Shown here piece by piece: positions 20,688-33,828 of a stretch of DNA of 35,000 nt. Positions within the stretch are counted from its first letter, which is position 1. Each line of letters starts with the position of its first letter. Made by a program: the position numbers and the translations under genes. The notes under the pieces are model-generated. The model did not search any database. It worked only from the letters and a program-made list of their open reading frames with translations, and was not told where the DNA came from. Source of the stretch: Symbiodinium natans (lineage: Eukaryota > Sar > Dinophyceae > Suessiales > Symbiodiniaceae); assembly GCA_905221605.1 (NCBI GenBank), contig CAJNDS010002127.1, positions 1 through 35,000 of the forward strand. Direction: 5' to 3'.

Positions 20688-20879
20688 CAGAAACCAACGG
20701 ACCTCAGGAATGCAATGGTAAATTTAGGCGCAGGGTCTAAGGGCTATATATCGGATATTGAGGGTCAGGGTTTCTTCAGGGCTTGGGTGTCGTCATACTT
20801 CTCTCCGGGTAGCACTCCAAGACAGGGCTTTAGGGTTTTGATTTTCGGGATTAGCCGTTATTGCTTCGGGTTTAGCCTT

Positions 20880-21110
20880 CAGGGTCTAGGCTTTAGAGCT
20901 TAAGTTTTAGGGTTTAACTCAGGCTAGCCTAGCTGAACTGTCCGTCCACATTGCAGGGATAGGGTAGTTTAGGGCCTAGGGTATAGAGGCGGTGAACCCG
21001 AAATTCTCGGGAATCTCAACCCTGATTCCCTTTAGGTTTTAGGGTTTAGGGTTAGGTTTTAGGATTTAGGATTCAAGTTCTAGGGTTGTGGTGTTTGATG
21101 GGTAGGCTTG
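20880..21110. repeat. Degenerate TTTAGGG-type words
   Basis: Scattered TTTAGGG-like words (GGTTTTAGGGTTTAGGGTTA at about 21034-21058) between unique sequence. No gene is supported between about 20700 and 21600. Confidence 0.6.
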
Positions 21111-21123
21111 ATACATTTTTGAA

Positions 21124-21317
21124 TTTATAGTAAATATCAATAGCAATATAAATATAAAATAAATATAAATATAAATATAAACACAAACAGAAACATAAAT
21201 ATAAATATAAATATACATATAAATAAAAATAAATATAAATATAAATATAAATATATAAATATACAAATATATATAAATATATAAATATATAATATAAATA
21301 TAAATAAATATATAGGG
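21124..21317. repeat. AT-rich (AAATAT)n microsatellite
   Basis: About 190 bp of AAATAT/AAATATAAAT repeats with interruptions, nearly free of G and C, in sharp contrast with surrounding sequence. Open frames through it are composition artefacts. Confidence 0.9.
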
Positions 21318-21625
21318 TTTAGGAAACGATAACCACGAACGGCGGTATATAACATGGATATTAGGAGCCTAACACCTGCATGGCTCTTACAATCCAAAAC
21401 AACCAGGATCCCAAACCCACAGCACACAAGCCGCAGGCCCCATTGACCCCAAGCAACCTTGCACCCCCACTGGAAGGCTATAAACCCTCAAACCTAAAGG
21501 CAAGAGAGATAGGTGGGGTTCGGGTTTGCCCTGAATCCTAAACCCCGAGTGGTTTACAAAACTACCCTCAGCCCTAAACCCCACTAACTATCCCTTCCCA
21601 AAAGTCTAAACTAAAATTAAACTAT

Positions 21626-21843
21626 CGCCTTTCGGCGCATTATCGCCTTTCGGCGCATTATCGCCTTTCGGCGCATTATCGCCTTTCGGCGCTTTAGTAT
21701 TATCGCCTTTCGGCGCTTTAGTATTATCGCCTTTCGGCGCTTAAGTATTATCGCCTTTCGGCGCTTTAGTATTATCGCCTTTCGGCGCATTATCGCCTTT
21801 CGGCTCATTATCGCCTTTCGGCGCATTACCGCCTTTCGGCGCT
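21626..21843. repeat. Hairpin tandem array, 11 units of 18 and 24 bp
   Basis: Eleven copies of CGCCTTTCGGC, ten of them beginning TCGCC. Most end in GCG and can form a CGCC-TTTC-GGCG stem-loop. Units 1-3 and 8-10 are 18 bp (linker CATTA), units 4-7 are 24 bp (linker CTTTAGTATTA or CTTAAGTATTA). All periods are multiples of six. The minus-strand frame through it (RRKAI/LK repeats) is a consequence of the periodicity. Confidence 0.9.
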
Positions 21844-22149
21844 TATTATTAACTACTTGTGGGATTTAAAGCCCTGGCGAGCTGAGCCCCCCGGCTGAAT
21901 GAGCACCACTGGCTGAGTGGCCCGGGACGGCAGCAGCTTGTGGGGTTTAAGGTTCTGATTTACGGTTTTAGGGTTTCAGTGTTTACGATTTAAATTTACG
22001 GTTTTAGGGTTTCAGTGTTTACGATTTAAGGCCCTTTGATGGTTTAGGCTTTACTTATTGCTTGAGCATTGCAACCACAGGCCTACGTTAAAGTTGGATA
22101 CAACCCGCCAAGCAAAAAAGGAAGAAAGTAAAAAAGGCGCCAAGAGTGG

Positions 22150-23700
22150 TGAAGGCTGCCCTGCACGCTATCCGGATCAAGCAGCGTCACTGGCCTGCGG
22201 ACTGCTTCTGACAATTTGCCGGGGCGTTTTGTAGCGTAGGAATGCGTCATGGAGAGGACTTCTCAGAACGAGCAGGTGGACTCCGGGGCACAGGCTACTT
22301 TTTGCAGCTCGGCAAGTCAAGTGAAGTTGTTGACAGGTAGGCGCTCCGATCCTTTACACACCCCACGAGACATCAAGAGAGGGCCACCCACGGCTACAGA
22401 TCAAGAAACGTGGTCTTGGCAGCTCATGTCAACGTGGAAGCAACTTAGACTTAAGTCAGAACAACGGAAATCATGCGTGGAGAAACCGTCGAAGGACCTT
22501 TTGAGAGCGATCGTTTGGCTGTACTCCTCGCTCAGACACACGGACGCTAACAACCGTTTGGCACAGGTGGGCCGGGAACAAGGCGCGTTTCCAGGCCCGG
22601 CAATCTTGCGACGGCTAGACAACAGGAGCAAACGGACGGTCTCTGCACTGCACTGTTGGAACGTGATGAACTGTCGCATGCTGTCGCTGCCTGGGTATCG
22701 TCAGCTGACCTGGAACTTCGATTGCGCATGAGAGCCATGAGGCGCAGCGCGCCTTGCAGACACATCAGACACTCCAGCTCAAGGATATTCCAGGGGACTC
22801 AACGGATGATTTAAACACAGTTCAGTGACATCCCAGGGGGACCCATCGATTGCTTCTGGGATTCTGGGTCTGTCAGTGCAGCACAGATGGTCTCCGGGAG
22901 ATGCACTTTCAGTATTTGGACACAGCTCGAAGAATCTGAGAGCCTGAGAAGCACTTTGCCACCTGTGCTGCGGGAGCTTGCTGTTCTGCTTTCCGGATCA
23001 TGCAGCGTCACTGGTCTGCGGACTGCTTCTGACAACTTGGCGGGGATGGTTGTAGTGCAGGAATGCGTCATGGAGAGACCTTCTCCGAACGAGTAGGCCT
23101 CCCGGGCACACGCTTTGGTTGCAGCTCGGCAAGTCACGTAAAGTTGTTGAAAGGTAGCCGGGCCGATCCGTTACACACTTCACAAGACATCAGGGAAGGG
23201 ACAGCCCCTACACCCTAGACCCTAAACCCTATACCCTGCTCCTCTGCTGCTTGGGCTGCCGATACTCTAGATGTCGCTGGCAAACTACCTGCTATTGTGG
23301 ATGGCCACTTGAAAGCACGTGAAAGGGGCTAAGGGGGCTTAGAAGAGGGTGTTAAGGGCACGCAACCATGGTGCAAACAGACACTTTGTCAGGCAAACAT
23401 GTAGCTTGCTGCGTGCCTTGAGGCACAAGGTGGCGCGAAGCAGAGACTCTCTAGCGCTGCCGCACTGCTGCTGCTGCGGTTTGCTGCGCTGCGGTGCCAG
23501 CTATCGTGTCTGCTGCGGATCAGGCATTGTCATTTGCCTGCAGAGTTCTTTCCGCTACTTGGGCACATGAAACAGCATATGATTTGATGTGACAGACGAA
23601 CGTGCCATCGAGAGACCTTCTCAGAATTGGGAAACGGCGGCCTCCCTGTCACACGCTTTCTTTGCAGAGACCGCAAAACATCGAGAAAGAGCTGGGCAGC
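22150..23700. repeat. Diverged repeat family, three copies
   Basis: The segment 22165-22385 recurs at about 22985-23210 with roughly four-fifths identity by eye. Shared blocks include GCAGCGTCACTGG, GCGGACTGCTTCTGACAA, GGAATGCGTCATGGAGAG and TTGCAGCTCGGCAAGTCA. A more degraded third copy begins near 23590 (GAGAGACCTTCTCAGAA). A second motif (GGCGCGAAGCAG / GGGGCGAAGCAG) pairs 23430 with 23860. The 160-codon open frame at 22249-22731 overlaps copy 1 but is not conserved in copy 2, so I do not call it a gene. Confidence 0.65.
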
Positions 23701-26700
23701 CCTCACATTGCTCCCCTGCTGCTGTTTGGACTACCGCTCTACGCGTCTGAAGGAATGTCACGCGCAACCAAGCAGCGGATGGCAAGATGAAAGCATCTGT
23801 AAGGCGGTCAAAGTGTCAGGCAACAAATCTTGCGCTGAAAGGAACCACGCACGAGCTGGGGCGAAGCAGGGGCTCTGTAGCACTGCGCTACCGGAATGTG
23901 CTGTGCTGCGGCGCCAGCCACCGCCCCTGCAGACCAAACAAGCCGATTGAAGCCTAGCAAATCATGAGATGTCAACGTATGTCATTTGTAGGTTCATGTC
24001 CGAATACGTTGCCGAAGCTCCTTTTCACAACGATCGCGCAGCCCCCACGCACAGACACACAGATGCACCCACTTGGGCGCAGATGGGCTTGGGTGCAACT
24101 TCTTGAGGTCAATCTTCAAGAAACAGACTGCTGGACATCACGAAGCAGCAGTCAGATGGCTTCAGTTGCTTGCTTCTGGGAGAAGAAGAGTGATATCGCA
24201 CCTGGCAGACACATCAAACAAGAAGCCAGTTCTCCAAGGAAACCTCTATGGCCCGGATGAAAGAGTTCTTGCTAATGAGCTGCTAACGTTGCTGAAAGGA
24301 ATAGGCATCCTGCCTTTGATGCAGAAGGTGAAGTGAAGGGAACTCTTTAGTAACGCGCTGCAGCTTGCGGGACTGGATGGTCTGACAAGTTTGACTGCAA
24401 GAGCCAACTTCAAACTGATTGGTCGCCGCACACGTGTTGCCTGCGCCCAAAAATTAAGGACAGTCACAGGTCCTCGACTGGATCACATCATGCCAACTGC
24501 TACTGCTGAGGCCGGCGCAAAAAGAACACAGCGTGAGCGCTTCTGATGAACAGGCCCAAAGGGCTGCAAGACCAACCGGGATAAGAGCCCGAGCAAGACC
24601 GGAGAGGAAGTGGGCAGCGACAAGGAAACAAGGTGAAGGCTTGCATCAGGGGCCAGGGGCTGTAAGGCCATGCCATGCTCTGAATGTAGGGGCGTGGCAG
24701 GGCAAGGGCATCGGTCCTCGTAGCAGTGTGGCTGATGGATGCGGCGGGCACGGGCTGGAGCTAATGGCAACACAGTGTTCCTGCAAGCAGCTGGTCCTGC
24801 AGCGTCCTGCAGAGTTGCAGCACCCCCTTATGCAAGGCGGCTGCGTGGGCAACAGGAGCCTGGGAGCTTGACCCAGCAGCGGGAAATCAAGCCCCGGTGC
24901 TCTTAGGAGACCTGGACGGCATGTGATGCTCAACTTCAATGTCAAAACCAGGCCCCACAAGCATCACCACAACTTAGAAGGAAGTTCCAATGTCCTTCTG
25001 TGCACGGGGGGCTTCTCTCGGGGCGGTCTTTGAAGAGCGTGTTCGTCGACAGCACGAACGCCCTGACTGGTACATGTCTGCGCCATGTTGAGGTGGGAAG
25101 CCATGAGTGCAGCATAAACATGAACTTGTTAACCCCCCCCACCCCCCCCACTCAACGCCCCCTGCTGAGAGCTTGCTGAGGCCTTGCTGAGGGACTGGCA
25201 TGCGCCTTGCCGAGAAATTGGCGGCAGGAAAGAAACACTGGCCAGCCTAGCAGATCATGCTCAGGCTAGCTTGGCACCTCCACCGTGTGAGTTGCAACTC
25301 GCAATCATTGGAAATGGCAGCGGAGCTCGTTCCTCAAAGGCCATTGTTCACATCACAGAAGAATCCTTGCAAATTACTGTCTGATCTTACGGACAAATTC
25401 GATTCCAAGATCAGCCTGTTTGTATGCCTAGTTTGCCCGCGCCGGCATCATCACACGGAGCCTGTTTGCGCAATCGCTGGAACTTGATGCGCTGCCGCGT
25501 GGTGGTGTTAGAACCGTCTAGAATCCAATTGCAGGCCTTGAGACTGGCAAGCCGATCAAGACGGTTTGGGATTCAGGGTTTAGGGTTTAGGGCTTAGGGT
25601 TTGCAAGGAATGTCCAGCGCTTCGCGGCCATAGACCCCGAGCAGTCGTTGCCTTGATGATCATCTGCTTGCAAGCCTCATGTCCCCATGGGCTCAGGCTT
25701 GACGCCCAGGGCCACGGAGAGTCTGGATGTCACAAGGATTGCATGTCTGAGGGTACCAGTTTCATGCCTGGCAAGTGGCTGGCAGTGTCGGAAAGTAGGA
25801 GACGCGCGCGAAGAGCTCTCAGCGCAAAGCGGCAGCTGCGCCGGGTAGAAGCTGAAGGGCAAGAACGAGTTACTGCCGGCCACGTCTGGTGATGTCCCGG
25901 AAGCCTCTGATGTTCTGAGAGTTCTGATCACGCCGTTTCGCGCTTGTCAACTTGACGACGCGTGGCACACATGTGGGCTCATTGCGAGAGAATCTTTGAG
26001 GTACTTGTATTTAGGGTTTAGGGCTTAGGGTTTAGGGTTTTGGGTTAAGGGTGCGACTTCCAGTCCTTGGAAACTCGATGCATGGACACCGTGTCAGCAC
26101 GTCAAGCTCCCGCCGTAGAAATGCGCATCGTCGCTTACAAGTGGGCAGCTTAGTCGGAACGACCCGAGGGAACGCCCGAAACCGCATGTGCGGGTATGCC
26201 GCCCAAGCTCCTTATTCTCAGAACAGACATGAAGCTGGCCCTCTCAAGAGCATGTGTATTGTGCTGTATTGTGCTGCGTCGACATACACCAGGTTCCCTA
26301 CCAAGGCGGAGCGCCTCACGCAGACTTGGGCAACCCCAGGTGTAGGGAAGGGCTTGTTGCTCGGCTGGAGATGCACTGCGGAGATGGCGTCACCTGGCCT
26401 ACCGGTCAAGGGCCTATCACTTGCAATCCCAAACATTCCAAACCCTATCGCAACTGCATGAACCGACTGGAGGATGTCAAGCGAACCGGCGAACGAACTC
26501 CATGCGCGAGCGCATGTTTGGGGAAGACCCGCGAAGCTCGCTGGCACAAAGCCTCTGTGAACACAGGTATCAAGTTGGGGCATTGGCCGCCTGCAGGTGT
26601 CGAGAAGGGCCGCGGTGGCCGTCAGGTCACTATAGGGAAGTGTCGCTTTCTACTGGGCTTCTTCTACCCGTGCATCCTGGGAGCACTGTCACGAATCCAT

Positions 26701-28440
26701 GCCCGTTTGCACAGGCCCGCTCTCAAAGCCTATCGGGGTGTGACGTGGGCCTGTGGGCATGGAGGCGACTTCAGGGGACTTCAGGGGAGCACCGCCTGGC
26801 ATGGGTTTGCACTTGATTTTGCCACCGGGGCTCTGAAGTTTCTGGACAATGTGTATGTTCGTGGCGCGCAGCGCGGCAAGTGCATCAGCCCGGAACCCAG
26901 AAGTGAGACGATCCCCAAAATACAAAAGGCAGTCAACAGGCACCTGCAGCTTTGCCGGAGAGGCCAAGCAGTACCCTGCACATCGTCAAGTGGGGGGCTG
27001 AGAAGAGGTTGGGTGACTTCCCGCACCTCTGGGTTGAGGTTTCGGGCTTGTATGCACATTCTGCACGGATCAAGATGCCGCAACTTGCAGGCACCTCGTA
27101 CTCGGTAAACGGCTATAGGGACTTGATTGCACACCGGCAAGGTCTTCTAGCCGCCCTCCTCAGCCTCACTTTAGATTCGAATCTATGGTCTCTCTGTTGG
27201 TGTCTAGTGCACTGATTCGAATCCAAGGAGAAACTGGAGGGAGGGGGAGGGAGGCGCCTTGTGGACTTTTGCCGGGCGGAGCAACCCGGAGGTGGCTTTG
27301 CGGGGCAAGGCAGCTTCTTGCAATCCAAGTAGACCCACCCTTGCAAACACTGGGCCCCTCGAAACTCCGCGAGGCTTGAAGCAGGGGCTGGATGGCTTCA
27401 CTCGCTTCACCGGCTTGAACGGTTTCGCCGGCTTCGCTGGAACGTGGCGCCTCAATGTGCGGCCGCGCAGATGAGTCAATGCAGCGGCACGGCACAGCTG
27501 GCGACCTATGCGACCTGTGACATTTTTTATGAGGAACTGACATGCAAAGCGTGCGAGTTCACTCGTGGATCCAAGGTAGGGCCTTACTTCTACGAAGCAG
27601 CCGGAATCAAACTACCGCGAGGAGCGCACAGGGTTGTTGCCAGATCATAGGCGATGGCGGATTCCAATGTTGATGGCCTGCGGCAAGGGAGTGTCTCTTT
27701 GCCAAAGATCCACATGTGCTTCGGACCGAACCAACAATCAACGTGGCGTTGCGTGCACCGAAAGCAAGCATAAAGATACAGGCAACGCTGAACTGTCCAG
27801 TGCTATTACTGGCTGTTACCTACCCCAAAGTCCCAAATCGTCGTGCCCCGCCTGCAGCAAAGCTTGTTCTGCAAGATGTGTCCGGTAATCTGGCGGCTGG
27901 TCGCATCTAAGCCAAGAAAGCCTGCGCAAAGAGGCAGGGAGAGACACCAGGCGCTATGCAAACACAGCACGGCTAGCGCGGCACTGTAGAATATAAATTC
28001 AACCGGCTCTTGGTCAGATACAGTCATATAGGGGCCTTGATAACTAGAACAGAGTTTTGGGGGTCATTTTAGTAGAGTTACGAAGGGACCATGAGAAATT
28101 GCTATCAGGAATTATTCCGAGCCCCTATAGTACTGGGATGGATTGGTGAGATGTGAGGATGCAAGTCTCAGCAAACCGTCGGTGCTATCATGGAGAATTC
28201 AAAAATATTCACCATACCCCTCCATTGCATGCCCCTTACAAGAAACTAAGGGGTATGGGAAAATCTTTCTTATGTTCTCCTTCTATATGTTAAGGGTATG
28301 GGTTTGGAGTATGTTGAACTATTTTTTAGAGAGTTGCTGCTGTCACGGTAACCTCCAGCCCAGCCTCCACGTGCAATCTGCATGACGCTGAAAGTGGTTG
28401 GCGAAAGCTTGCCTTACTAGGATGGGCTATTGTACCCTTC
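23700..28440. other. Long stretch without a confident gene
   Basis: High-GC unique sequence carries open frames on both strands, including 284 codons at 26254-27108 (plus) and overlapping minus frames, none with a recognisable family. The segments reading best are 24073-24336 plus (ending DERVLANELLTLLKGIGILP), 26952-27150 plus (FPHLWVEVSGLYAHSARIKM) and 26967-26760 minus (GFRADALAALRATNIHIVQK). Short TTTAGGG runs lie at 25575-25601 and 26009-26045. I could not build a phase-consistent gene here. Confidence 0.4.
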
Positions 28441-28450
28441 ATCCATAGGG

Positions 28451-28529
28451 TACCCTAAACCCTAACCCTAAAGCCCAAACCCTAAACCCTAAACCGTAAA
28501 CCCTAAACCCTACACCCTAAACTCTACCT
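28451..28529. repeat. CCCTAAA-orientation array
   Basis: About ten imperfect CCCTAAA heptamers, with CCCTAACCCTAAAGCCC and CCGTAAA variants. Confidence 0.8.
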
Positions 28530-28530
28530 T

Positions 28531-28625
28531 AAGAACCCACAACCTACTTTTTGGTAGGTTCCCTAAGAATCCTATAAGGGGTTTAATAAGAAGAGCCCAC
28601 AAAAAAGTGGGTTTTGGGTTCTCAG
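28531..28625. repeat. Cluster of nested hairpins
   Basis: AACCTAC and GTAGGTT (28541-28547 and 28554-28560) form a 7-base stem with a T-rich loop. Next to it CCCAC-A6-GTGGG forms a second stem near 28595-28612. Outer GAACCCAC (from about 28532) pairs with GTGGGTT and GGGTTC to its right. The arrangement is that of a structured element; no function is recognised. Confidence 0.6.
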
Positions 28626-28679
28626 GGCAATCGCCCATCCCGGTACCACCGCACCGGCATTAACATCAAAACGCGCTGC

Positions 28680-29065
28680 TTGCAGTCTATATAGGATATG
28701 AGGTACATATGTATGTATATGCATGTAGTATGTATAGTGTGAAAATATAGCATATATAGATATATGTCATTTTAAACGCTGTAGTGTCCCAATGTTTTCA
28801 GGCTCAGATGAGCAGACACGTTGTACTGCCCCACACTCCTTGGTTTTACGCCTCCGAAGACGCTGAAAAGATTGGTTTTCTGAGCTTTTTGGGACGGTAC
28901 GGCATTCTTGCATTCCAAAGCGTCATGACAGTGGGACAGTAGACAGTTTCGGCCCCATGTTAAATTCTACATTATAAAGATATATATAGAGAGAGAAACA
29001 TAATAGTGCCTATACTGTCGTATGATACTAACTCCACACATATATATATATATATGTATAGACTG
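28680..29065. other. AT-rich unique region
   Basis: Rich in TATATA-type words, including a short (TA)n run at about 29038-29056. No coding frame of note. A 23-bp imperfect tandem repeat (CCTTGATACGCCGAACCAAGG and a variant) follows at about 29106-29152. Confidence 0.5.
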
Positions 29066-29153
29066 ACTTCGAAGGTGCTCTCATCTTCATGTAGCTGCAT
29101 TGTCCCTTGATACGCCGAACCAAGGTCCCTTGATATGGCCGAACCGAGGTACC

Positions 29154-29281
29154 GGACCCTACCCTAAACCCTAAACCCTAAACCCTAAACCCTAAACGCG
29201 AAACCCTGAACTCTAAACCCGAAAGCCGAAACCCCAGACCCTAAACCCTTAACCCTTAACCCTAAACCCTGAGCCCTAAAC
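29154..29281. repeat. CCCTAAA-orientation array
   Basis: About 17 heptamers, perfect on the left and degenerate on the right (AACTCTAAACCCGAAAG, CCCTTAA). It faces the TTTAGGG-orientation array at 29357-29527. Confidence 0.85.
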
Positions 29282-29356
29282 CGACGGAGGGCTTCCCCTT
29301 GCTTCGCCCTACGTTGTCTTCCATGTGGCTGGGCACCGCCGGAAACCTGTAGTCTT

Positions 29357-29527
29357 GTTTAGGGTTCAGGGTTTAGGGTTTAGGGCTAGGGTTTAGGGTT
29401 TAGTTTAGGGTTTAGGGTTGAGGGCTTAGGGTTTAGGGCTTAGGGTTTAGGGTTTAGGGTTCAGGGTTTTCAGGGTTTTCAGGGTTTAGGGTTTAGGGTT
29501 TAGGCTTGAGGGTTTCGGGTTTAGGGT
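29357..29527. repeat. TTTAGGG-orientation array
   Basis: About 23 heptamers with CTTAGGG, TTCAGGG and TTTTCAGGG variants. With the array at 29154-29281 it forms an inverted pair around a 75-bp GC-rich spacer. Confidence 0.85.
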
Positions 29528-29724
29528 AAGTTACAAGTGACGTCAGATAAGAGCCAGGCGACGCCAGAGACAAAGGAAGCAGGAGTGGTGTGCCTCACAA
29601 CAGATCTGAAGCTTGCGAACCCTGGCCACGATGTGGTTTCCGGTGTGGTCATGTACAGCTTCATATGTGACAGGTGCTCTAGCAGGCCCTCGACGCGCCC
29701 AGAATCAACAAGTTCGGTGCTTGC
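29528..29724. other. Unique island between telomere-type arrays
   Basis: About 200 bp of non-repetitive sequence sits between oppositely oriented arrays. It is open on the minus strand (RVEGLLEHLSHMKLYMTTPE...) and on the plus strand; the minus reading looks more protein-like. It may be a captured gene fragment; family not recognised. Confidence 0.3.
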
Positions 29725-29796
29725 CCCTAAACCCGAAACCCTCAAGCCTAAACCCTAAACCCTAATCCCTAATCCCTAAACCCTAAACCCTAAACT
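29725..29796. repeat. CCCTAAA-orientation array
   Basis: About ten heptamers with CCCTAAT variants, ending in unique sequence at 29797. Confidence 0.8.
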
Positions 29797-30071
29797 AATA
29801 GCACGGGTCCCCACCCCGCTGCTCAAGAGAGACAAGCCATCTTACCAGTAAGTAATATGGGGGCCTTAAGAGTTCCAAGAGGCTTTTGGGGGCTTACTTT
29901 AGTATAACTCTATTGGGACAACAAGGGAATACTACTAGTAAATATCTCATCAGAGAGATTCGGATGACTAGAACAAAGCGTTCGCGCGCCTGCGCGAGGC
30001 CCAAAAAGCGTGGAAACTGCCGGTATATGGCACCGGAGTGGCGCAATGAACTACTGCTGTTGACTTGTTAC

Positions 30072-30150
30072 ACCTAAACCCTAAACTTAAACCCTAAACT
30101 TAAACCCTAAACCCTAAACCCTAAACCCTAAACTTTAAACCCTAATCCCT
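30072..30150. repeat. CCCTAAA-orientation array with CTTAAAC variants
   Basis: Eleven heptamers, two replaced by 6-base CTTAAA units. An inverse-orientation array follows at 30261-30333. Confidence 0.8.
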
Positions 30151-30260
30151 TGAACCTTCCACGTCAAGGATTATCTTGTCTAGCTCTTGAACATCTTGGC
30201 TTGACAGATTTCCCAACTCTCATGGCCGGTGCCAATGTCCAAAGCAGAGACGTCTGTGTA

Positions 30261-30333
30261 GCACTTAGGGTTTCGGGTTTAGGGTTTAGGGTTTGGGGTT
30301 TAGGGTTTGGGGTTTGGGGTTTGGGGTTTAGGG
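30261..30333. repeat. TTTAGGG/TTTGGGG array
   Basis: About ten units that alternate TTTAGGG with TTTGGGG. The TTTGGGG form is a Tetrahymena/ciliate-like variant by sequence and here reflects single-base drift. Confidence 0.8.
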
Positions 30334-31161
30334 GCACCAGCGCATGAACCATACCAACCTTCTGTTGAGTAACTTGATGCTTGAACTCATTGTTAACTTT
30401 CGTTGTTGCTGTTTGCTGCTTGCGTGGCAGCAGAAGTGGCAGCAGAAGTGGGTTCATAGAAGCACTTGGGATTGGACTCGGTCTTGAGGAAAGCTGCTGC
30501 CCTCCGTGCCGTCGAGCACACGGACTGGAAACCTTGTAAACGCTAAGGAGCCCGCCCAAAAACATAGCTCAGGGTTTGATTGGGTATGGTTACAAGCAAG
30601 CGGGGAAAAAAGATACCCTTTGGGAGGTTTAGGGTTTAGGGTGTAGATTCTGGGGTTTTCGGGTACAAGCCCATACCATGCTCGGTGCTCCTCTCAAGTT
30701 TCAACAAAAGGTTGCCCGGCAGAATGGATGCCCAGGCCTGAACCCTAAACTAAGGTAGGTTGGGGGGCCCTACAAAAATAAATGTTTGTCATGGCTTGAT
30801 AAGGACTATATAAGGATTAGGGGGGTACTAAAAACTCAGATTCATTTCCAACATCAACCCCTGTAAACTCTAGGCCTCTAAGTCTCAAGAACTCAGCACA
30901 TGCCCTGGACCTTCACGCCACAACTGAAGAATGAAGGCAGTAGCTGATCACAAGGGTTTAGGGTTTAGGGTTTAGGGTTTAGGGTGTAGGGTTTGAAGCT
31001 ACCGGTATACCACTAACTCTGTAAAGGGAGGCTGCATGTGTAGCATCGTGCGTTCTAACGTGCGCAACAGTAGTGGCGCACAGCATGCCAGACTGCGTTG
31101 CCCGGCCATTTCTTCAAAAAGATACGAGGTTGCGCCAAGCAACAGTCGGTTGCCGAGCCCT
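30334..31161. other. Stretch without a supported gene
   Basis: It contains a duplicated GTGGCAGCAGAA 12-mer (about 30425-30450) and short TTTAGGG runs at about 30625-30642 and 30955-30990. The region left of 31162 should include the 3' UTR of the esterase gene. A minus open frame at 30565-30164 translates telomere repeats for much of its length and is not called. Confidence 0.45.
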
Positions 31162-32820
<1,659 letters not shown>

Positions 32821-33385
32821 TTAGCACCTCTACACCGCTTCGCCAACTCCATAAAGCCTGAATCCTACACGCGAAACCACTGAACCCTAGACAGCAAGCT
32901 GGCTTTTGTGAAATGGTCGCCTGATGAGAAAGGAAGGGAGTCGGCATGTGTCGTCTCGGACAATGTCATTGTTATGGGGTTCTTAAGGGACGGGGGCTTC
33001 ATGGGGGGTAGGTGCCCAGGAAACCTTGAGGAAGCTTTGGGAGCCTTAGGGAGTATTAGGGAGCCTTGGGTGACATACCCCCCCTTGAACCCCCCTCCCT
33101 GACCTTGGGGACCAAAAGAGACCTAGAAGGGCTTATGGTTCATATACCTTCATGGGGATTACAGTAGTATAGGGTATATGGCACACATTTTAGGTATGGT
33201 GGGTGGGCGTCTTGGGTAAGGGTGGCGGGATTGGACCGCTAACTGCGCGAAAGTTCACAAAACCTCCCACACCCTGCGTCTTTATGAGCCCTGAACCCTT
33301 TATAAACCCCAAACACCGAGCCTATACAAAACCCTGAAGCCAACATAAGCACGGCATAAACACTTACAACACACTACAGAGCTTG
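32821..33385. other. Stretch upstream of the esterase gene
   Basis: No recognised gene. The esterase promoter and 5' UTR should lie at the left end, but no TATA-like or spliced-leader-like signal is evident. A loose GGGAGCCTTAGGGAGTATTA reiteration occurs near 33038-33070. Confidence 0.4.
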
Positions 33386-33387
33386 CA

Positions 33388-33470
33388 ACCCTAAACCCTA
33401 AACCCTAAACCCTAAACCCTAAACCCTAAACCCTAAACACCCCAAACCCTGAACCCTAAAAACCCCAAAA
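33388..33470. repeat. CCCTAAA-orientation array
   Basis: Seven clean CCCTAAA units followed by CCCCAAA, CCCTGAA and AACCCC variants. Confidence 0.85.
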
Positions 33471-33604
33471 CAAGGAAACCCTTTTTCGCTGGCCGGATCT
33501 TTCGGGCGTCTGCCGACAGGGAGGCTGCGGCACCGCAAACAAGCCTTGCGGGGGCACGGGAAGATGGAGCTTGAGGGTTTGGGGTTTTGAGGCCCTAAAG
33601 TCTA

Positions 33605-33690
33605 AACCTTAGAAACCCTAAACCCTAAACCCTATAGAAACCCTAAACCCTACAGAAACCCTAAACCCTAGAAACCCTAAACCCTTGAGG
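33605..33690. repeat. Higher-order CCCTAAACCCTA(T/C)AGAAA repeat
   Basis: Pairs of CCCTAAA heptamers are regularly broken by AGAAA or TAGAAA, giving a higher-order unit of about 18-21 bp repeated four times. This shows tandem amplification of an already interrupted telomere-type block. Confidence 0.75.
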
Positions 33691-33828
33691 GGTTTTAGGG
33701 CAAAGCGGCTCGGGGGAGTTCGAGGTTCAAACAAGCTGCCTTTAGTTTTTCGAATTAGGGTGTTAGCACCGGGCGTTTCGGCTTGTCAGGCTGAAGCGTT
33801 TTGGTGTTGGGCTTCTTCTTGAAAAAAA

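Noticed and set aside
21617-21826. Minus-strand frame of RRKAI/LK repeats
   Set aside because: Produced by hairpin units whose periods (18 and 24 bp) are multiples of three; composition and context do not indicate a protein.
21626-21843. CRISPR array
   Set aside because: The spacers are themselves repeated and only 7-13 bases, and the organism is eukaryotic. It is a tandem hairpin satellite.
22249-22731. A 160-codon plus-strand open frame
   Set aside because: It overlaps a repeat copy and is not preserved in the sister copy at about 23070.
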